From positions 62,001-126,000 of the forward strand of contig NZ_PYCN01000012.1 of assembly GCF_003062295.1 (NCBI RefSeq): a stretch of 64,000 nucleotides of DNA, in the 5' to 3' direction. Below the pieces are notes generated by a model. The model was not told the DNA's origin, searched no databases, and saw nothing but the letters and a program-made list of their open reading frames with translations. This DNA comes from Bradyrhizobium algeriense. Its GTDB lineage: Bacteria; Pseudomonadota; Alphaproteobacteria; Rhizobiales; Xanthobacteraceae. The position numbers and the translations under genes were made by a program. Shown in pieces: positions 8,120-17,118 of the stretch (position 1 is the stretch's first letter; every line of letters begins with the position of its first letter).

Positions 8120-8153
8120 GTAGGGTGGGCAAAGCGAAGCGTGTCCACCCTAC
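8120..8153. repeat. Palindromic repeat between convergent genes
   Basis: GTAGGGTGGGC...GTGTCCACCCTAC forms a hairpin with an AAAGCGAAGC loop between the SRAP gene (+) and the nudK-like gene (-). This is a minimal copy of the GGGTGGGCAAAGCG family and may serve as a bidirectional transcript end. Confidence 0.6.
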
Positions 8154-8158
8154 GGTCC

Positions 8159-8740
8159 TCACCGAAAAATATGCAGCGCGGCGTATTGCAACAGCATGAT
8201 CGTCTTCGCATCCACAATGCGGCCGTCTGATATCATCGCGAGCGCAAAATCGATCGGCAGTTCCAGCACCTCGATGTCTTCGCCTTCATCGGCGAGGCCG
8301 CCGCCGCTGCTGATGCGCATCGAGGGCTCGTATTCGGCGACGAAGAAGTGCAGCTTCTCGGTGACCGAGCCCGGACTCGAGAAGGCTTCGAAGATCTTCC
8401 TGATCTCGCCGAGCCGATAACCGGTCTCCTCTTCCGCCTCGGCCCGGATCCGCACCTCGGGCGCTTCGCCGTCCAATACACCGGCGGCGGCCTCGATCAG
8501 GAGATCGTCGTAGCCGTTGACATAGACCGGATAGCGAAACTGCCGCACCAGTATCACGGTGCGCTGCGCGATGTTGTAGGGCAGCACGGTGGCGCAGTTG
8601 CCGCGGTCATAGGTCTCTCGGGATTGCGTCTGCCACTCGCCGTTGGCGCGGCGATATTCGAACGTGGTTTTGTTCAAGAGGTAGTAGTCGTCGGAAAGGA
8701 TCTCGACGTTCTTGACGCGGACGCGATCGGAGATGGTCAT
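8159..8740 (-). CDS. nudK: NUDIX pyrophosphatase, NudK-like (GDP-mannose pyrophosphatase)
   Basis: At 193 residues with an N-terminal beta-rich part (YYLLNKTTFEYRR) followed by a Nudix box (AAAGVLDGEAP...RAEAEEETGY), it matches the NudK/ADP-ribose pyrophosphatase group, which cleaves GDP-mannose or related sugar nucleotides. RQFRYPVY is the conserved substrate-side strand in this group. It is the last gene of the tsaC-FAD oxidase-GNAT-nudK unit, 21 bases after the acetyltransferase. Confidence 0.82.
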   Translation of the reverse strand: MTISDRVRVKNVEILSDDYYLLNKTTFEYRRANGEWQTQSRETYDRGNCATVLPYNIAQRTVILVRQFRYPVYVNGYDDLLIEAAAGVLDGEAPEVRIRAEAEEETGYRLGEIRKIFEAFSSPGSVTEKLHFFVAEYEPSMRISSGGGLADEGEDIEVLELPIDFALAMISDGRIVDAKTIMLLQYAALHIFR

Positions 8741-8761
8741 GGCTGCCCGTTCGTTTGGAAA

Positions 8762-9223
8762 CTACGGCGTCGGCTCGCGGCCGTCGAGCCATTTGGCGAA
8801 GGTCACGGTCTGCTGGTTGTAATAGCCGAGCGACTGGTAGAATGCGTGGACCTGCGCATTGTCTTTGCGAACCATAAGTTGAAGCTTCAAGATGCCGGCC
8901 GCGCGCAGCCAGTCCTCGGCCGCGTTCATGATCGCACGGCCATAACCCTTGGCGCGGCGCTGTGGATCGGAGGCGACATAATAGACCCAACCGCGATGGC
9001 CGTCATGGCCGACCATCGCGGTCGCCACGATCGCGTCACCGTCGCGGCCGATCAGGATCGTTGAATTCGGCTCGCGGCGGGCGAGCGCAATGTCGGCTGC
9101 GGGATCGTTCCACGGCCGCGTCAGGCCGCAGGCCTGCCACAACGCGATAACGGTGGCGACATCGGCGTCCGCAATGTCGGCGATGGCGAGCGTGGGAATT
9201 ATCTTCGCAGCCGTCACGGTCAC
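8762..9223 (-). CDS. GNAT-family acetyltransferase (YpeA-like)
   Basis: The 153-residue protein has a GNAT core: the acetyl-CoA-binding segment VASDPQRRAKGYGRAIM (R/Q-x-x-G-x-G/A type), a strand KLQLMVRKDN and the AFYQSLGY motif near the C-terminus. It is most like YpeA, whose acceptor substrate is unknown. Its start overlaps the stop of the FAD oxidase gene by ATGA, indicating co-translation. Confidence 0.85.
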   Translation of the reverse strand: MTVTAAKIIPTLAIADIADADVATVIALWQACGLTRPWNDPAADIALARREPNSTILIGRDGDAIVATAMVGHDGHRGWVYYVASDPQRRAKGYGRAIMNAAEDWLRAAGILKLQLMVRKDNAQVHAFYQSLGYYNQQTVTFAKWLDGREPTP

Positions 9224-10677
9224 AACACTTTGCCGGGGTTCATGATGCCGAGCGGATCGAGCATCGCCTTGATGCCGCGCATCAGCTCGATCGCGACCTT
9301 GTCTTTCACGTCGGGCAGTTCGTCACGCTTGAGCACGCCGATGCCGTGCTCGGCCGAAATCGATCCGCCCATCCGCATCACGATCGCGAATACCACCTCG
9401 TTGACCTCGTGCCAGCGCGACATGAAGTCGGCGGTGTTGCCCCCGATCGGCTGGCTGACATTGTAGTGGATGTTGCCGTCGCCGAGATGGCCGAACGGTA
9501 CCGGCCGCGAACCCGGAATGAGTTTTACCACCGCCGCATTGGCTTCTTCGATGAACGCTGGCACCGCCGCGACCGGCACCGAGATATCGTGCTTGATCGA
9601 GCCGCCTTCCGGCTTCTGCGCGGCTGACATCTCGTCGCGCAGCTTCCAGAAGCCGGCGCGCTGGGAGAGACTGGCTGCGATCACGGCGTCGTCGACGATG
9701 CCTTCTTCCATGCCCTTGGCGAGGATCGCTTCCAGCGCGTCACGGGCGTCGTCGCGCGAGGAGGATAACTCCATCAGCACGTACCAGGGATGCTTGGTCG
9801 TCAGGGGATCGCGAATGTCGATGCCGTGACGCAGGCTGAAATCGACCGCGATGTCGGCCAGCAATTCGAAGCTGGTGAGGCTGCCGGCCGCCTCGTTCTG
9901 CGAGATCGAGAGCAGCTTCAGCGCCTCTGCCGGCGATTTGAGGCCGACATAGGCGGTCTCCACCGCACGCGGCTTTGGAAACAATTTTAGCGTCGCCGCG
10001 GTGATGATGCCGAGCGTGCCCTCGGCGCCGATGAAGAGGTTGCGCAAATCGTAGCCGGTATTGTCCTTCTTCAGTTTTGACAATCCGTTCAGGATCCGTC
10101 CATCCGCGAGCACAACCTCGAGCCCGAGCGCCATTTCGCGCGCCACGCCATACGCCAATGCAGCGGTGCCGCCGGCATTGGTGGAGAGATTGCCGCCGAT
10201 GGTGCAGCTTCCTTCCGCGCCGAGCGACAGCGGAAACAGGCGATCGACCTCGGCCGCGTGCTGCTGCGCGATCTGCAGCACCACGCCGGCCTCGCACGTC
10301 ATGGTGTTGGAAGCGGGATCGATCTCGCGGATCTTGTCCAGCCGCCGCATCGAGACGACGACTTCGCCATTGTGCGGGGTCTGTCCGCCGACGAGGCCGG
10401 TATTGCCGCCCTGCGGCACCAGCGCGATTTTGTGCTCGCTGGCGAGCTTGCAGATCGCGGACACTTCCGCCGTCGAGCCGGGCCGCAACACCAATGGCGA
10501 GCGGCCATGAAACAGGTCGCGTTCCTCGGTGACGTAGGGCGCGATATCGGCGGCATCGGTCACGGCATATTTGTCGCCGACGATGGCGCGAAACTTTGCG
10601 ATCAGCTCGGCGGGAAGAGGCGGCACGGAACCTTTCTTGGAGCCCTGGACGATATTCATTTTCTTGTTCTCGTTCAT
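9220..10677 (-). CDS. FAD-binding oxidoreductase (GlcD/D-2-hydroxyacid dehydrogenase type)
   Basis: The 485-residue flavoprotein is of the VAO/PCMH type. It has an N-terminal FAD domain (VPQGGNTGLVGG; GGNLSTNAGG; IGAEGTLGIIT) and a C-terminal FAD-oxidase domain with FGHLGDGNIHYN and the SAEHGIGVLK signature typical of D-lactate, glycolate and D-2-hydroxyglutarate dehydrogenases. It would oxidise a D-2-hydroxyacid to the 2-oxoacid. No glcE/glcF partners are present, which favours a stand-alone D-2-hydroxyglutarate or D-lactate enzyme. It is coupled by ATGA overlaps to tsaC upstream and the GNAT gene downstream. Confidence 0.88.
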   Translation of the reverse strand: MNENKKMNIVQGSKKGSVPPLPAELIAKFRAIVGDKYAVTDAADIAPYVTEERDLFHGRSPLVLRPGSTAEVSAICKLASEHKIALVPQGGNTGLVGGQTPHNGEVVVSMRRLDKIREIDPASNTMTCEAGVVLQIAQQHAAEVDRLFPLSLGAEGSCTIGGNLSTNAGGTAALAYGVAREMALGLEVVLADGRILNGLSKLKKDNTGYDLRNLFIGAEGTLGIITAATLKLFPKPRAVETAYVGLKSPAEALKLLSISQNEAAGSLTSFELLADIAVDFSLRHGIDIRDPLTTKHPWYVLMELSSSRDDARDALEAILAKGMEEGIVDDAVIAASLSQRAGFWKLRDEMSAAQKPEGGSIKHDISVPVAAVPAFIEEANAAVVKLIPGSRPVPFGHLGDGNIHYNVSQPIGGNTADFMSRWHEVNEVVFAIVMRMGGSISAEHGIGVLKRDELPDVKDKVAIELMRGIKAMLDPLGIMNPGKVL

Positions 10678-11666
10678 TCTCGCCCGACTGCTGCGCGACG
10701 CAGCCGGTCGTTGATGGCTTCGCCCAATCCCTCGTTCGGGATGGGCATGACAGCGATGGTGCGCACGCCCTTGCCGTCGAGCGCGCGAAGGTGGCCGAAC
10801 AGATTGGCGGCGGCCTCCGCAAGGTCGCCGCGCTCTGACAGATTCATCACTGTGGAGGTGGCGTCAATTCCCGAAATTGCTCCGAGGCCGAACGCGAGCA
10901 ATGCTTCGCCGGGCTCCAGCGCTTGCGCGTTGAGGCGCACACGCGCGCGCGGCGCGTAATGGGACGTCAGCATGCCCGGCGCCAGCGGTTGCACGCTGTC
11001 GGTTCCGGCATCCGCCGGCGGCTGCACAAGCGCGCGGCCCAGCACGCGCACGATCTCCGCGCGCGGCACGCCGCCGGGGCGCAACAGCATCGGCGCATCG
11101 AAGCAGCCGACGACGGTGGATTCGACGCCGACGGCGACCGGCCCGCCATCGACGATCAACTCGATCCGCTCCGCAAGGTCGCTCTGCACATGGGCGGCGG
11201 TGGTCGGGGAAACGTGGCCCGAGATGTTTGCGGATGGCGCGACCACCGGGCCGCCGAACACACGCAGGATCTCGCGCGCCACAGGGTGGGCCGGTATCCG
11301 GATCGCGACCGTGTCGAGCCCGGCGGTGGCGAGGTCGGCCACCGCGCAGCTTTCCGTTTTCGGCAGCACCAGCGTCAGCGGGCCCGGCCAGAATGCCTCC
11401 GCCAGCGCGGTCGCAGCAGCGTCGAAGCGCGCGATTTTGCGGGCAGCGGCGATATTGCCGACATGGGCGATCAGCGGATTGAAGGCCGGCCGGCCCTTGG
11501 CCTGGTAGATGCGGGCAACCGCGGCCGGATTAGTGGCATCGGCGCCGAGGCCATAGACGGTCTCGGTCGGAAACGCGACCAGGCCGCCTTCGGCCAGGAT
11601 ACGCGCCGCCGCCGCCACGGCGGGCTCGCCGGCGGGCAAAATCTGGGTCTTCAGGGCAACATTCAC
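10674..11666 (-). CDS. tsaC: L-threonylcarbamoyladenylate synthase (Sua5/TsaC type)
   Basis: The enzyme makes threonylcarbamoyl-AMP from threonine, bicarbonate and ATP for t6A37 of ANN-decoding tRNAs. Visible are the YrdC signature FPTETVYGLG, KGRPAFNPL, SANISGH and the C-terminal Sua5 domain (about residues 205-330), so it is the long Sua5 form. I start it at the GTG at 11666, which has AAGGA about 11 bases upstream. The open frame continues to 11813, but that would translate antisense through tRNA-Pro. It heads a four-gene coupled unit. The tRNA-Pro gene is divergent. Confidence 0.93.
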   Translation of the reverse strand: MNVALKTQILPAGEPAVAAAARILAEGGLVAFPTETVYGLGADATNPAAVARIYQAKGRPAFNPLIAHVGNIAAARKIARFDAAATALAEAFWPGPLTLVLPKTESCAVADLATAGLDTVAIRIPAHPVAREILRVFGGPVVAPSANISGHVSPTTAAHVQSDLAERIELIVDGGPVAVGVESTVVGCFDAPMLLRPGGVPRAEIVRVLGRALVQPPADAGTDSVQPLAPGMLTSHYAPRARVRLNAQALEPGEALLAFGLGAISGIDATSTVMNLSERGDLAEAAANLFGHLRALDGKGVRTIAVMPIPNEGLGEAINDRLRRAAVGRE

Positions 11667-11735
11667 TGTGATTAATTTCCTTAATCCGGCTGCTTGCGGT
11701 CGCCGACACCCAAGGCTATAAGCCGCGTTCCAAGT

Positions 11736-11812
11736 CGGAGTGTGGCTCAGCCCGGTAGAGCACTGCGTTCGGGACGCAGGGGTCGCAGGTTCGAATCCTG
11801 CCACTCCGACCA
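11736..11812 (+). tRNA. tRNA-Pro (anticodon CGG)
   Basis: A 77-base cloverleaf with encoded CCA. The acceptor arm CGGAGTG pairs with CACTCCG, the D arm contains GGCTCAGCCCGGTAGAGC, the anticodon stem CTGCG/CGCAG encloses loop TTCGGGA (anticodon CGG), and the T arm GCAGGTTCGAATCCTGC is standard. It reads the Pro codon CCG. It is divergent from tsaC, and a repeat-rich, gene-poor stretch begins directly downstream. Confidence 0.97.
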
Positions 11813-11939
11813 ATTATTTTATCATTTATTCTTGCCATTCATTTTTCAGGGCTTTTTCTGATTGCTGGCGGTTCCCGAGTCAACCGGGAAGTCAACCGCG
11901 GATTCCCTGGCCTGAAACGAAACATAAACATGCGTTCTC

Positions 11940-12375
11940 GCGGCCCAATAAGCCCGAGGTTTGCCTGACCTTGTCCCTCAAACGAGAGGGAGCAGGGAAT
12001 GCCGGATGCTTGCTGCACCCGCGGTCTCGTGTGCAAGATGGAGGTAGAGGCGCACACGAGCATACAGCCGGAGCCCGCCGGCATCCCCTGCGCAATGGCT
12101 TGACGGCTTATGCCGCGCTCCCTGGAGACGAATTCGTCTTGCCTCCATCGCTGCCCGCTTGATGGCTCAATCGATCCGGTCGGATCGAATTCGCCACCGG
12201 CAGCTTGGCACCAGCCACGGGTGTCGGGACCACACGGTTTTGCCGTACGCTTCAGCGCCGTACGTCTTGCGCGATGTATTCGCTCACGGATAACCGCCCT
12301 GCGAACAACTTCTCGCGCCTGACGCTGCCGCGTCCACCACATCCCGCCTCGCGTTCGTGACGATCGCGGACGTCG
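11940..12375. repeat. Degenerate interspersed repeat downstream of tRNA-Pro
   Basis: The 593 bases between the tRNA and the small secreted-protein gene contain no convincing gene. The stretch GGAATGCCGGATGCTTGCTG... through CGGCATCCCCTGCGCAATGGC to CCGCATCCCGCC/GTTCGTGACGATCGCGGA matches my memory of an interspersed repeat of roughly 450 bases, found in many copies in Bradyrhizobium genomes and often mis-annotated as small Arg/Cys-rich proteins. This copy looks eroded. The identification is from recognition and not from alignment. Confidence 0.5.
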
Positions 12376-12405
12376 TGTGTACCGGTCCCGTGCTGAAGCT
12401 CAGTA

Positions 12406-12708
12406 TTAGCGCGGACTGGTGCTAGTCCCGGAATCCCGGCCGGAACTCGCAGCACCCGAACCCGTCGTTGTCTGACTGCTGCTCGGATTGGGATGCCCGG
12501 GTGCATGCGCGGAAGCACCTGGTGTTTCCTGTTGTCCCACAAATCCGGACTGTCCGGAGTCGCGGGTCTTGATGCCTTTATCCGCTTCTTCTTGCATCTG
12601 CTTGTCAGATTGCATCTGTTGGCCAGGCGCCGTCGACTGCTGGGCCAGTGCCGGCGCGGCGATGGCAATGCCAAAAGCCACTGTCATGGCGAGAATTGAA
12701 GGTCGCAT
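12406..12708 (-). CDS. Small secreted hypothetical protein, 100 residues
   Basis: It has a clean signal peptide (MRPSILAMTVAFGIAIAAPALA, cleavage after ALA) followed by a low-complexity, Gln/Ser/Gly-rich hydrophilic region (QQMQSDKQMQEEADKG; TTTGSGAASSGRD). It is likely periplasmic or secreted and mostly disordered. GGAGG lies 7 bases before the ATG at 12708, a strong start signal. No family is recognised. It is divergent from nothing nearby and convergent with no gene. Confidence 0.75.
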   Translation of the reverse strand: MRPSILAMTVAFGIAIAAPALAQQSTAPGQQMQSDKQMQEEADKGIKTRDSGQSGFVGQQETPGASAHAPGHPNPSSSQTTTGSGAASSGRDSGTSTSPR

Positions 12709-12854
12709 GAACCATCCTCCTATTGTTTCCTCTCCGCACAACGCGCGAGGCAGCGATGGTTTCCCCGGAGAACTTCGAAGGAGGAGAGCGCAGGAACCCG
12801 CGAACAGCCAGGTCGAGATTTACAGGACCGCTCAGCTTGGCGCAGCCACTGCGA

Positions 12855-13943
12855 TCATTGTGCGAGCTGCGCCAATCCTTTCCAGTCGAAGCTGATTCCG
12901 TGGCCGGGCCGCGTTGGTGCCAATGCCGTGCCTTGGTGGAGTACGAGCGGGTGCTCGATATAGCGATCGAGCCCAAATCCGTGCGCTTCGAGATAGGAAC
13001 GATTTGGGCAGGCCGCGAGAAGGTGGACCGTGACGTCGTGTGCGCCGTGACTGGTGACCGGAAGATTGAACGCTTCCGCAAGCCGCGCGACCTTCATGAA
13101 GGCGGTGACGCCGCCGCAATTGGTGACGTCGGGCTCGGGATAGGACACCGCGCCGGCTGCGATATAGTTCTTGAACTCCCAGAGCGAGCGCAGGTTTTCG
13201 CCGGCCGCAATCGGCACGCCGCCGGCAGCCATGATGCGGGCATGACCGGCAATATCATCCGGAATGATCGGCTCTTCGAGCCAGGTGAGGTCGTAGGGCT
13301 GCAACGCGCGCGCGGCGCGGATGGCTTCCTCGACGGTCCATTTCATGTTGGCGTCCGCCATCAGAGGAAAGCCGTCACCGAGATGTTGGCGCATCGCCTG
13401 CACGCGCGCGACGTCGGATGCGAGATCGGGGCGGCCGACCTTCATCTTGATGGCGCGAAAGCCCTTGGCAAGATTATCATCGGTTTGCTTCAGCAGCGCC
13501 TCGACGGAAAGATCGAGGTCGATGCCGCCGGCGTAGCAGGGCACACGAACGTCGAAGCCACCGAGCAGACGGAACAGCGGCAGATTGGCGCGGCGCGCCT
13601 TCAGGTCCCACAGGGCGATATCGAGCGCCGAGAGCGCAAGCACGGGCGGTCCGCCGCGCCCGCCATAATGCAGGCCCCACCAGATATGATGCCAGATGGC
13701 CTCGGTGTCGTCGGCGTGCCGGCCCTCGATCAGTTCAGGGATCTCCCGCTTGAGGATGTCGGCTATCGCGCCGCCATTACGCCCGACGGTGTAGGTGTAG
13801 CCCGTGCCTTCAGCCCCGTCTGAATCGCGAACGCGGCATGTCACCAGTTCGAAGGCTGCGATTTCGCCATGCGTGCTGTCGGAGAGGGTAACCGTCAGCG
13901 GGATCCGATAGAGTTCAGTCTCGACCGTTTTGATTGTTGTCAT
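12855..13943 (-). CDS. Enolase-superfamily enzyme (mandelate racemase/muconate lactonizing type)
   Basis: The 362-residue protein has the N-terminal capping domain and a barrel domain with a KxK motif (IKMKVG, second Lys as base), the metal ligands Asp (LMADAN), Glu (EEPI) and Glu (AAGENL), and a late His in the TSHGAHD segment. This set is that of the mandelate-racemase subgroup, acid-sugar dehydratases or racemases. The exact substrate is not readable. GGTGGA precedes the ATG at 13943. The frame stays open to 14114, but that extension looks non-native. No transporter or regulator gene is adjacent. Confidence 0.85.
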   Translation of the reverse strand: MTTIKTVETELYRIPLTVTLSDSTHGEIAAFELVTCRVRDSDGAEGTGYTYTVGRNGGAIADILKREIPELIEGRHADDTEAIWHHIWWGLHYGGRGGPPVLALSALDIALWDLKARRANLPLFRLLGGFDVRVPCYAGGIDLDLSVEALLKQTDDNLAKGFRAIKMKVGRPDLASDVARVQAMRQHLGDGFPLMADANMKWTVEEAIRAARALQPYDLTWLEEPIIPDDIAGHARIMAAGGVPIAAGENLRSLWEFKNYIAAGAVSYPEPDVTNCGGVTAFMKVARLAEAFNLPVTSHGAHDVTVHLLAACPNRSYLEAHGFGLDRYIEHPLVLHQGTALAPTRPGHGISFDWKGLAQLAQ

Positions 13944-14473
13944 TGATTTCCACCCGATTTTTCTTCGTGCATATTGAATTGGGCGCGCCGATAGGTTGGT
14001 TTGACCCCCTTTCACTTTTGTCCACTTTACCGTGGTCCCGTTTAACGCACCACGTCCGGCACCGCGGACCTTAAGTTTGCGTAATCTCATTGCAGCCAGG
14101 AACGTCTGGACCATCTAGGTGACAGGCGGGAGCGTTAAAACCTGCCCTTCAACTGACACCCAGCGGCCGTGCTCAGAAAAGGCGAGCTGGGTTCTTTTGG
14201 ATTTAGCGCAGGTCTTGCCTCATTGGCCTCAGAGGCGACGATGATTTCTACCTCTCAATTTCGAGATGCCCGCTGGTTGCAAAAAGACGATCGGCTCTTG
14301 CGCGCGATGTCTGAGGCCGGGGAGGGCCCGCTGATGACGGCCAAACCCAATCGGCCAACGACGTCCGTCAAGGTGCGTGCCGTCGACTCCGGCTCTGTCT
14401 CGCCAGCTCTATTCGAAGTGAACCCGATGCGGCCTTGAAACGTTAGATCAGGCACCCAATCGGCGGAATTTAC
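13944..14473. other. 530-bp region without a confident gene
   Basis: Only short open frames occur here: plus 14169-14438 from a GTG, and minus 14255-14455. Neither has a recognisable family or a clear ribosome site. The sequence around 14000-14050 (TTTCACTTTTGTCCACTTTACC) is less GC-rich than the flanks. It may be remnant or mobile-derived DNA; I see no intact element. Confidence 0.4.
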
Positions 14474-15790
14474 GTGGAGAGCGTCAAGGCATATCTAGAT
14501 CGGAAGTACCAGGAACTCAGGCTGATCAATGGCTGCCTGAGACACCCCTTGCCGTTGACCTGCCCGCGGTCGGTCAGCGAAGTCATTCGGCACAAGTTTC
14601 AGCTCACCGCTGCCCTTAAGGCAGAGCACGCCCTGCATGACTGGAACGTCACCGAGACGGCTTGGGCACATCCCGGCCAACAGCGCATCGGCCCCTTCGA
14701 ATTTCGATACGACTACCAGCGCGCCGATCTCGATGTGCGCGGCCCCTCCTTCTACGAACGCGAGTGCGGCGCGATCGATACCATCTATACGGCTTCCGGC
14801 ATGGCCGCGATCTCGGCTCTGCTGTTGGCGTCTGCCCGGGTGACCGGAGGGGCGGACATTGTGGTCCTGCCTGGTGCCTATGGTGAGACGCAGGAGTTCA
14901 TCGAAGGCTATGCCGATCGTTTGCGGATGATTGCGCTGAAGCGTCCCTTGGAAGAGGGCGCTGCTCGGAGATCGGCTTCATCGCGGATAATGTTGCTGGA
15001 CTCCTCCGCATCCGCTTCCGCGTTTGATGCCGGGCTTCAGTCCACGAAATCGGCGCCTGATCTCTTGATCTTCGATACCACCTGCTTCTCCAGCGCGTCA
15101 GGGCGCATCCGGCGGGTGTCGGGACGTGCTCGTGAATTGGCTATCCCCGTTGTCATGGTGCGTAGCCATACGAAGCTGGATTCGCTCGGGGCAGAGTACG
15201 GTCGACTGGGCTCCGTGACTTTCGTCAATTGGGAAAGGAACGTACCCCGCGGATCGAAGCTCAGGGAACTTCCGGTCGAAACGCGAAATGCTGTTCGGCT
15301 ATTGGGCGGCGCGGCGCTGCCGGCGCATTTCCCTCCCTACATCGGCGCACCGTTATATCGCGAGCTGACGAACAAACGAATCGCGGCCATTTTGCGCAAC
15401 AGCCGTCGTGCCAGCCGGTATTTTGCGACTGCTCTCCCAGGCTTGACGGCCGAACTCCATTTCGTTCACGGCCTCTACGTCACGATCGGCAGCCATCAGC
15501 CGCTTGATGAGGCAACGGCGAGACGGACGGCTGCGGAAATGAGCAACGATCTCGCCCGGACGGGTTTGCCAATCCAGCACGCAGGGAGTTTCGGGTTTGA
15601 TTTTGCAGGGGCAGAATGGTTCCATAATCCCACGACTGATCGCTATAGCATCCGCATCGCGGTGTCCGATCTTCCCACCACGATCTGGGATGATCTTGGC
15701 GAAGCGATTGCCCGGTGGTGGTCGACGCACCAGCGCAGGAGACTTGAGAACCCATCTCACCGTTCCATGCCGAGTGCATTCTCTACCTGA
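14474..15790 (+). CDS. Orphan PLP-dependent enzyme, divergent Cys/Met-metabolism type
   Basis: The 438-residue protein has a fold-type I PLP pattern: a TASGMAAISALLLA segment as in cystathionine gamma-synthases, the Asp that would contact the pyridine nitrogen (D201 in LLIFDTT), and a Schiff-base lysine candidate K234 in RSHTKLDSLG, equivalent to the SATKYxGGH motif. The classic GGH following the lysine is absent, and the N-terminal 90 residues (CLRHPLPLTCPRSV, HDWNVTETAWAHPG) are unlike standard CGS/CBL enzymes. Substrate and pathway are unknown. It begins at a GTG with GGCGGA upstream and stands alone in a repeat-rich, possibly acquired stretch. Confidence 0.7.
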   Translation: MESVKAYLDRKYQELRLINGCLRHPLPLTCPRSVSEVIRHKFQLTAALKAEHALHDWNVTETAWAHPGQQRIGPFEFRYDYQRADLDVRGPSFYERECGAIDTIYTASGMAAISALLLASARVTGGADIVVLPGAYGETQEFIEGYADRLRMIALKRPLEEGAARRSASSRIMLLDSSASASAFDAGLQSTKSAPDLLIFDTTCFSSASGRIRRVSGRARELAIPVVMVRSHTKLDSLGAEYGRLGSVTFVNWERNVPRGSKLRELPVETRNAVRLLGGAALPAHFPPYIGAPLYRELTNKRIAAILRNSRRASRYFATALPGLTAELHFVHGLYVTIGSHQPLDEATARRTAAEMSNDLARTGLPIQHAGSFGFDFAGAEWFHNPTTDRYSIRIAVSDLPTTIWDDLGEAIARWWSTHQRRRLENPSHRSMPSAFST

Positions 15791-16374
15791 GTATGCAGGG
15801 GCGCGAATTGGGGTAGTTTCCGTTGACGGACGTTTGAAACCTGCGCACGGCCCAAAGGTCACGTACAAATAAGTCACGTACAAATACGGTGAGCCAACGG
15901 TTCCCGTTTCCAAATCAAGAAATCAAGCGCAAGCTTCCCCTGTGCGCTGTGGGCAACAAGACAAGCTTAATGATTGAGCCGCAGATTCGTCTTAGGTTGC
16001 ACTTGGGAACGACACCCGGCGTCAGCAGGGTGTTCATGGATGGAGGCTTGGATGCCCAGACAATTTGGCTTGAAGGCAACATCATCAGCCGCACGGCCGG
16101 CGTCCGCAGGATCATCCCGCGCAACGCCGGGCCGGAATGAACCGGCGGCTGCATTGAAGAGCCGTTCTCCGGGCAGTTCCGCTCCGGGCAGTTCCGAGGC
16201 GTCAAAGCTCGCTTCGCAATGCTCGGAGCTGCCGTTCTCACCGGCGAGCTGGCGCGGCGGCTGTGATCGGCGATCCATCTCGGCAGAGTGAAAATCCTCG
16301 CGCCGAAATCCTCCGCACCGAGGCGCGCTTGCCTTTGCTTTGGCCGCGCCGCGTCGATCGCGGCGGTCTCGACC
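15791..16374. other. 584-bp region with no confident gene; small tandem repeats
   Basis: Two exact copies of GTCACGTACAAATA (15858-15871 and 15873-15886) lie in tandem just after the PLP gene, and CTCCGGGCAGTTCCG is repeated near 16170-16200. A plus-strand frame (GTG 15889 or ATG 15970 to 16140) and several overlapping frames are open but have no ribosome site, domain or family that I recognise. I do not call a gene. Confidence 0.4.
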
Positions 16375-16689
16375 TTACGTGCTCCGCTCGGGAAGGTCGC
16401 CAAGGAGATTTGACAGCTTGACCGCCAGCTTTCGCAGCCGGGCATTCTCTTCGAGCAGCACCCCGACATTATCGGTTTTCTGATGCTGCGCGTCATCACC
16501 CCGAAGTCCGTCGACTTCGTCGAGCAGGGGCGCCAGGGCGGTGAGAAGTTCGTCGCTCTGAAGCAGTGCTTCATTTGCCTGACGCACGTCATTGCCTTCA
16601 CGCAGCGGCACGACATTGTCGGCATGTCCGACATTTCGAAATGAATCGCGGCGGGCTTGTTTGTCTTGCGGCGGATATTCGATACTCAT
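16375..16689 (-). CDS. Small leucine-zipper-like protein A, 104 residues
   Basis: It starts MSIEYPPQDKQARR and ends in a heptad-like coiled coil (LLEENARLRKLAVKLSNLL). A second acidic helix with LLTALAPLLDEVDGLRGDD lies in the middle. The ATG at 16689 has AGGA 7 bases upstream. The C-terminal third closely resembles that of the protein encoded at 18046-18291 (LIEENARLRELLAQLSDVI), and LRGDD/LRGDE also match, so the two are paralogues. No DNA-binding or membrane segment is evident. The function is unknown; a dimerising regulator or adaptor is possible. Confidence 0.65.
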   Translation of the reverse strand: MSIEYPPQDKQARRDSFRNVGHADNVVPLREGNDVRQANEALLQSDELLTALAPLLDEVDGLRGDDAQHQKTDNVGVLLEENARLRKLAVKLSNLLGDLPERST

Positions 16690-16917
16690 GACACATTCCT
16701 GTTCACAAGGTGGCCCGGTCGTCGGTTCGACGACAACCTTTCCATTGAGTCGAGGGCGAATTTGCGTCGGAAAGGGAACAAGGATGAGGCTCGCCGGAAA
16801 GTCACACGTCCTTTGATTCACACGGCAGATCTAATTAGGCCAAATTTTTGACGTATCGCGAACCATTCTGACGTCCGCGCGGCTGGGGAGCAAACCATCT
16901 TATTTTGGGGCGTATCG

Positions 16918-17118
16918 ATGACCGATTTCCTGACCAATGCGGATCACTGGCGCAAGCGCGCGGAACTGACAAGGGCGTTAGCCGCAAACGCCGTCAAGGA
17001 CCAGGGGCGTTTGCTCAAGGTGGCGGAGGAGTACGACCGTCTGGCGGCTCACGCCGAACGGCGACGCAGTGCGATGGTCCCGGCTGGTTCCTACGCTTCG
17101 GCAAGCCGCCCCGAGTAA
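16918..17118 (+). CDS. Small helical hypothetical protein, 66 residues
   Basis: The protein reads as one long amphipathic helix (ADHWRKRAELTRALA...LLKVAEEYDRLAAHAERR), a pattern common to short Bradyrhizobium hypotheticals with a WRxRAEExR...AxxYxxLA core. GGGG is placed about 7 bases before the ATG. It is divergent from the zipper-like protein A gene (gap 228 bp). The function is unknown. Confidence 0.65.
   Translation: MTDFLTNADHWRKRAELTRALAANAVKDQGRLLKVAEEYDRLAAHAERRRSAMVPAGSYASASRPE

Noticed and set aside
11667..11813. N-terminal extension of tsaC to 379 residues
   Set aside because: It would translate antisense through the tRNA-Pro gene; the GTG at 11666 with AAGGA gives a normal Sua5 length.
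14169..14455. Overlapping 89- and 66-codon frames on opposite strands
   Set aside because: Neither has a ribosome site, a domain or a recognisable family.
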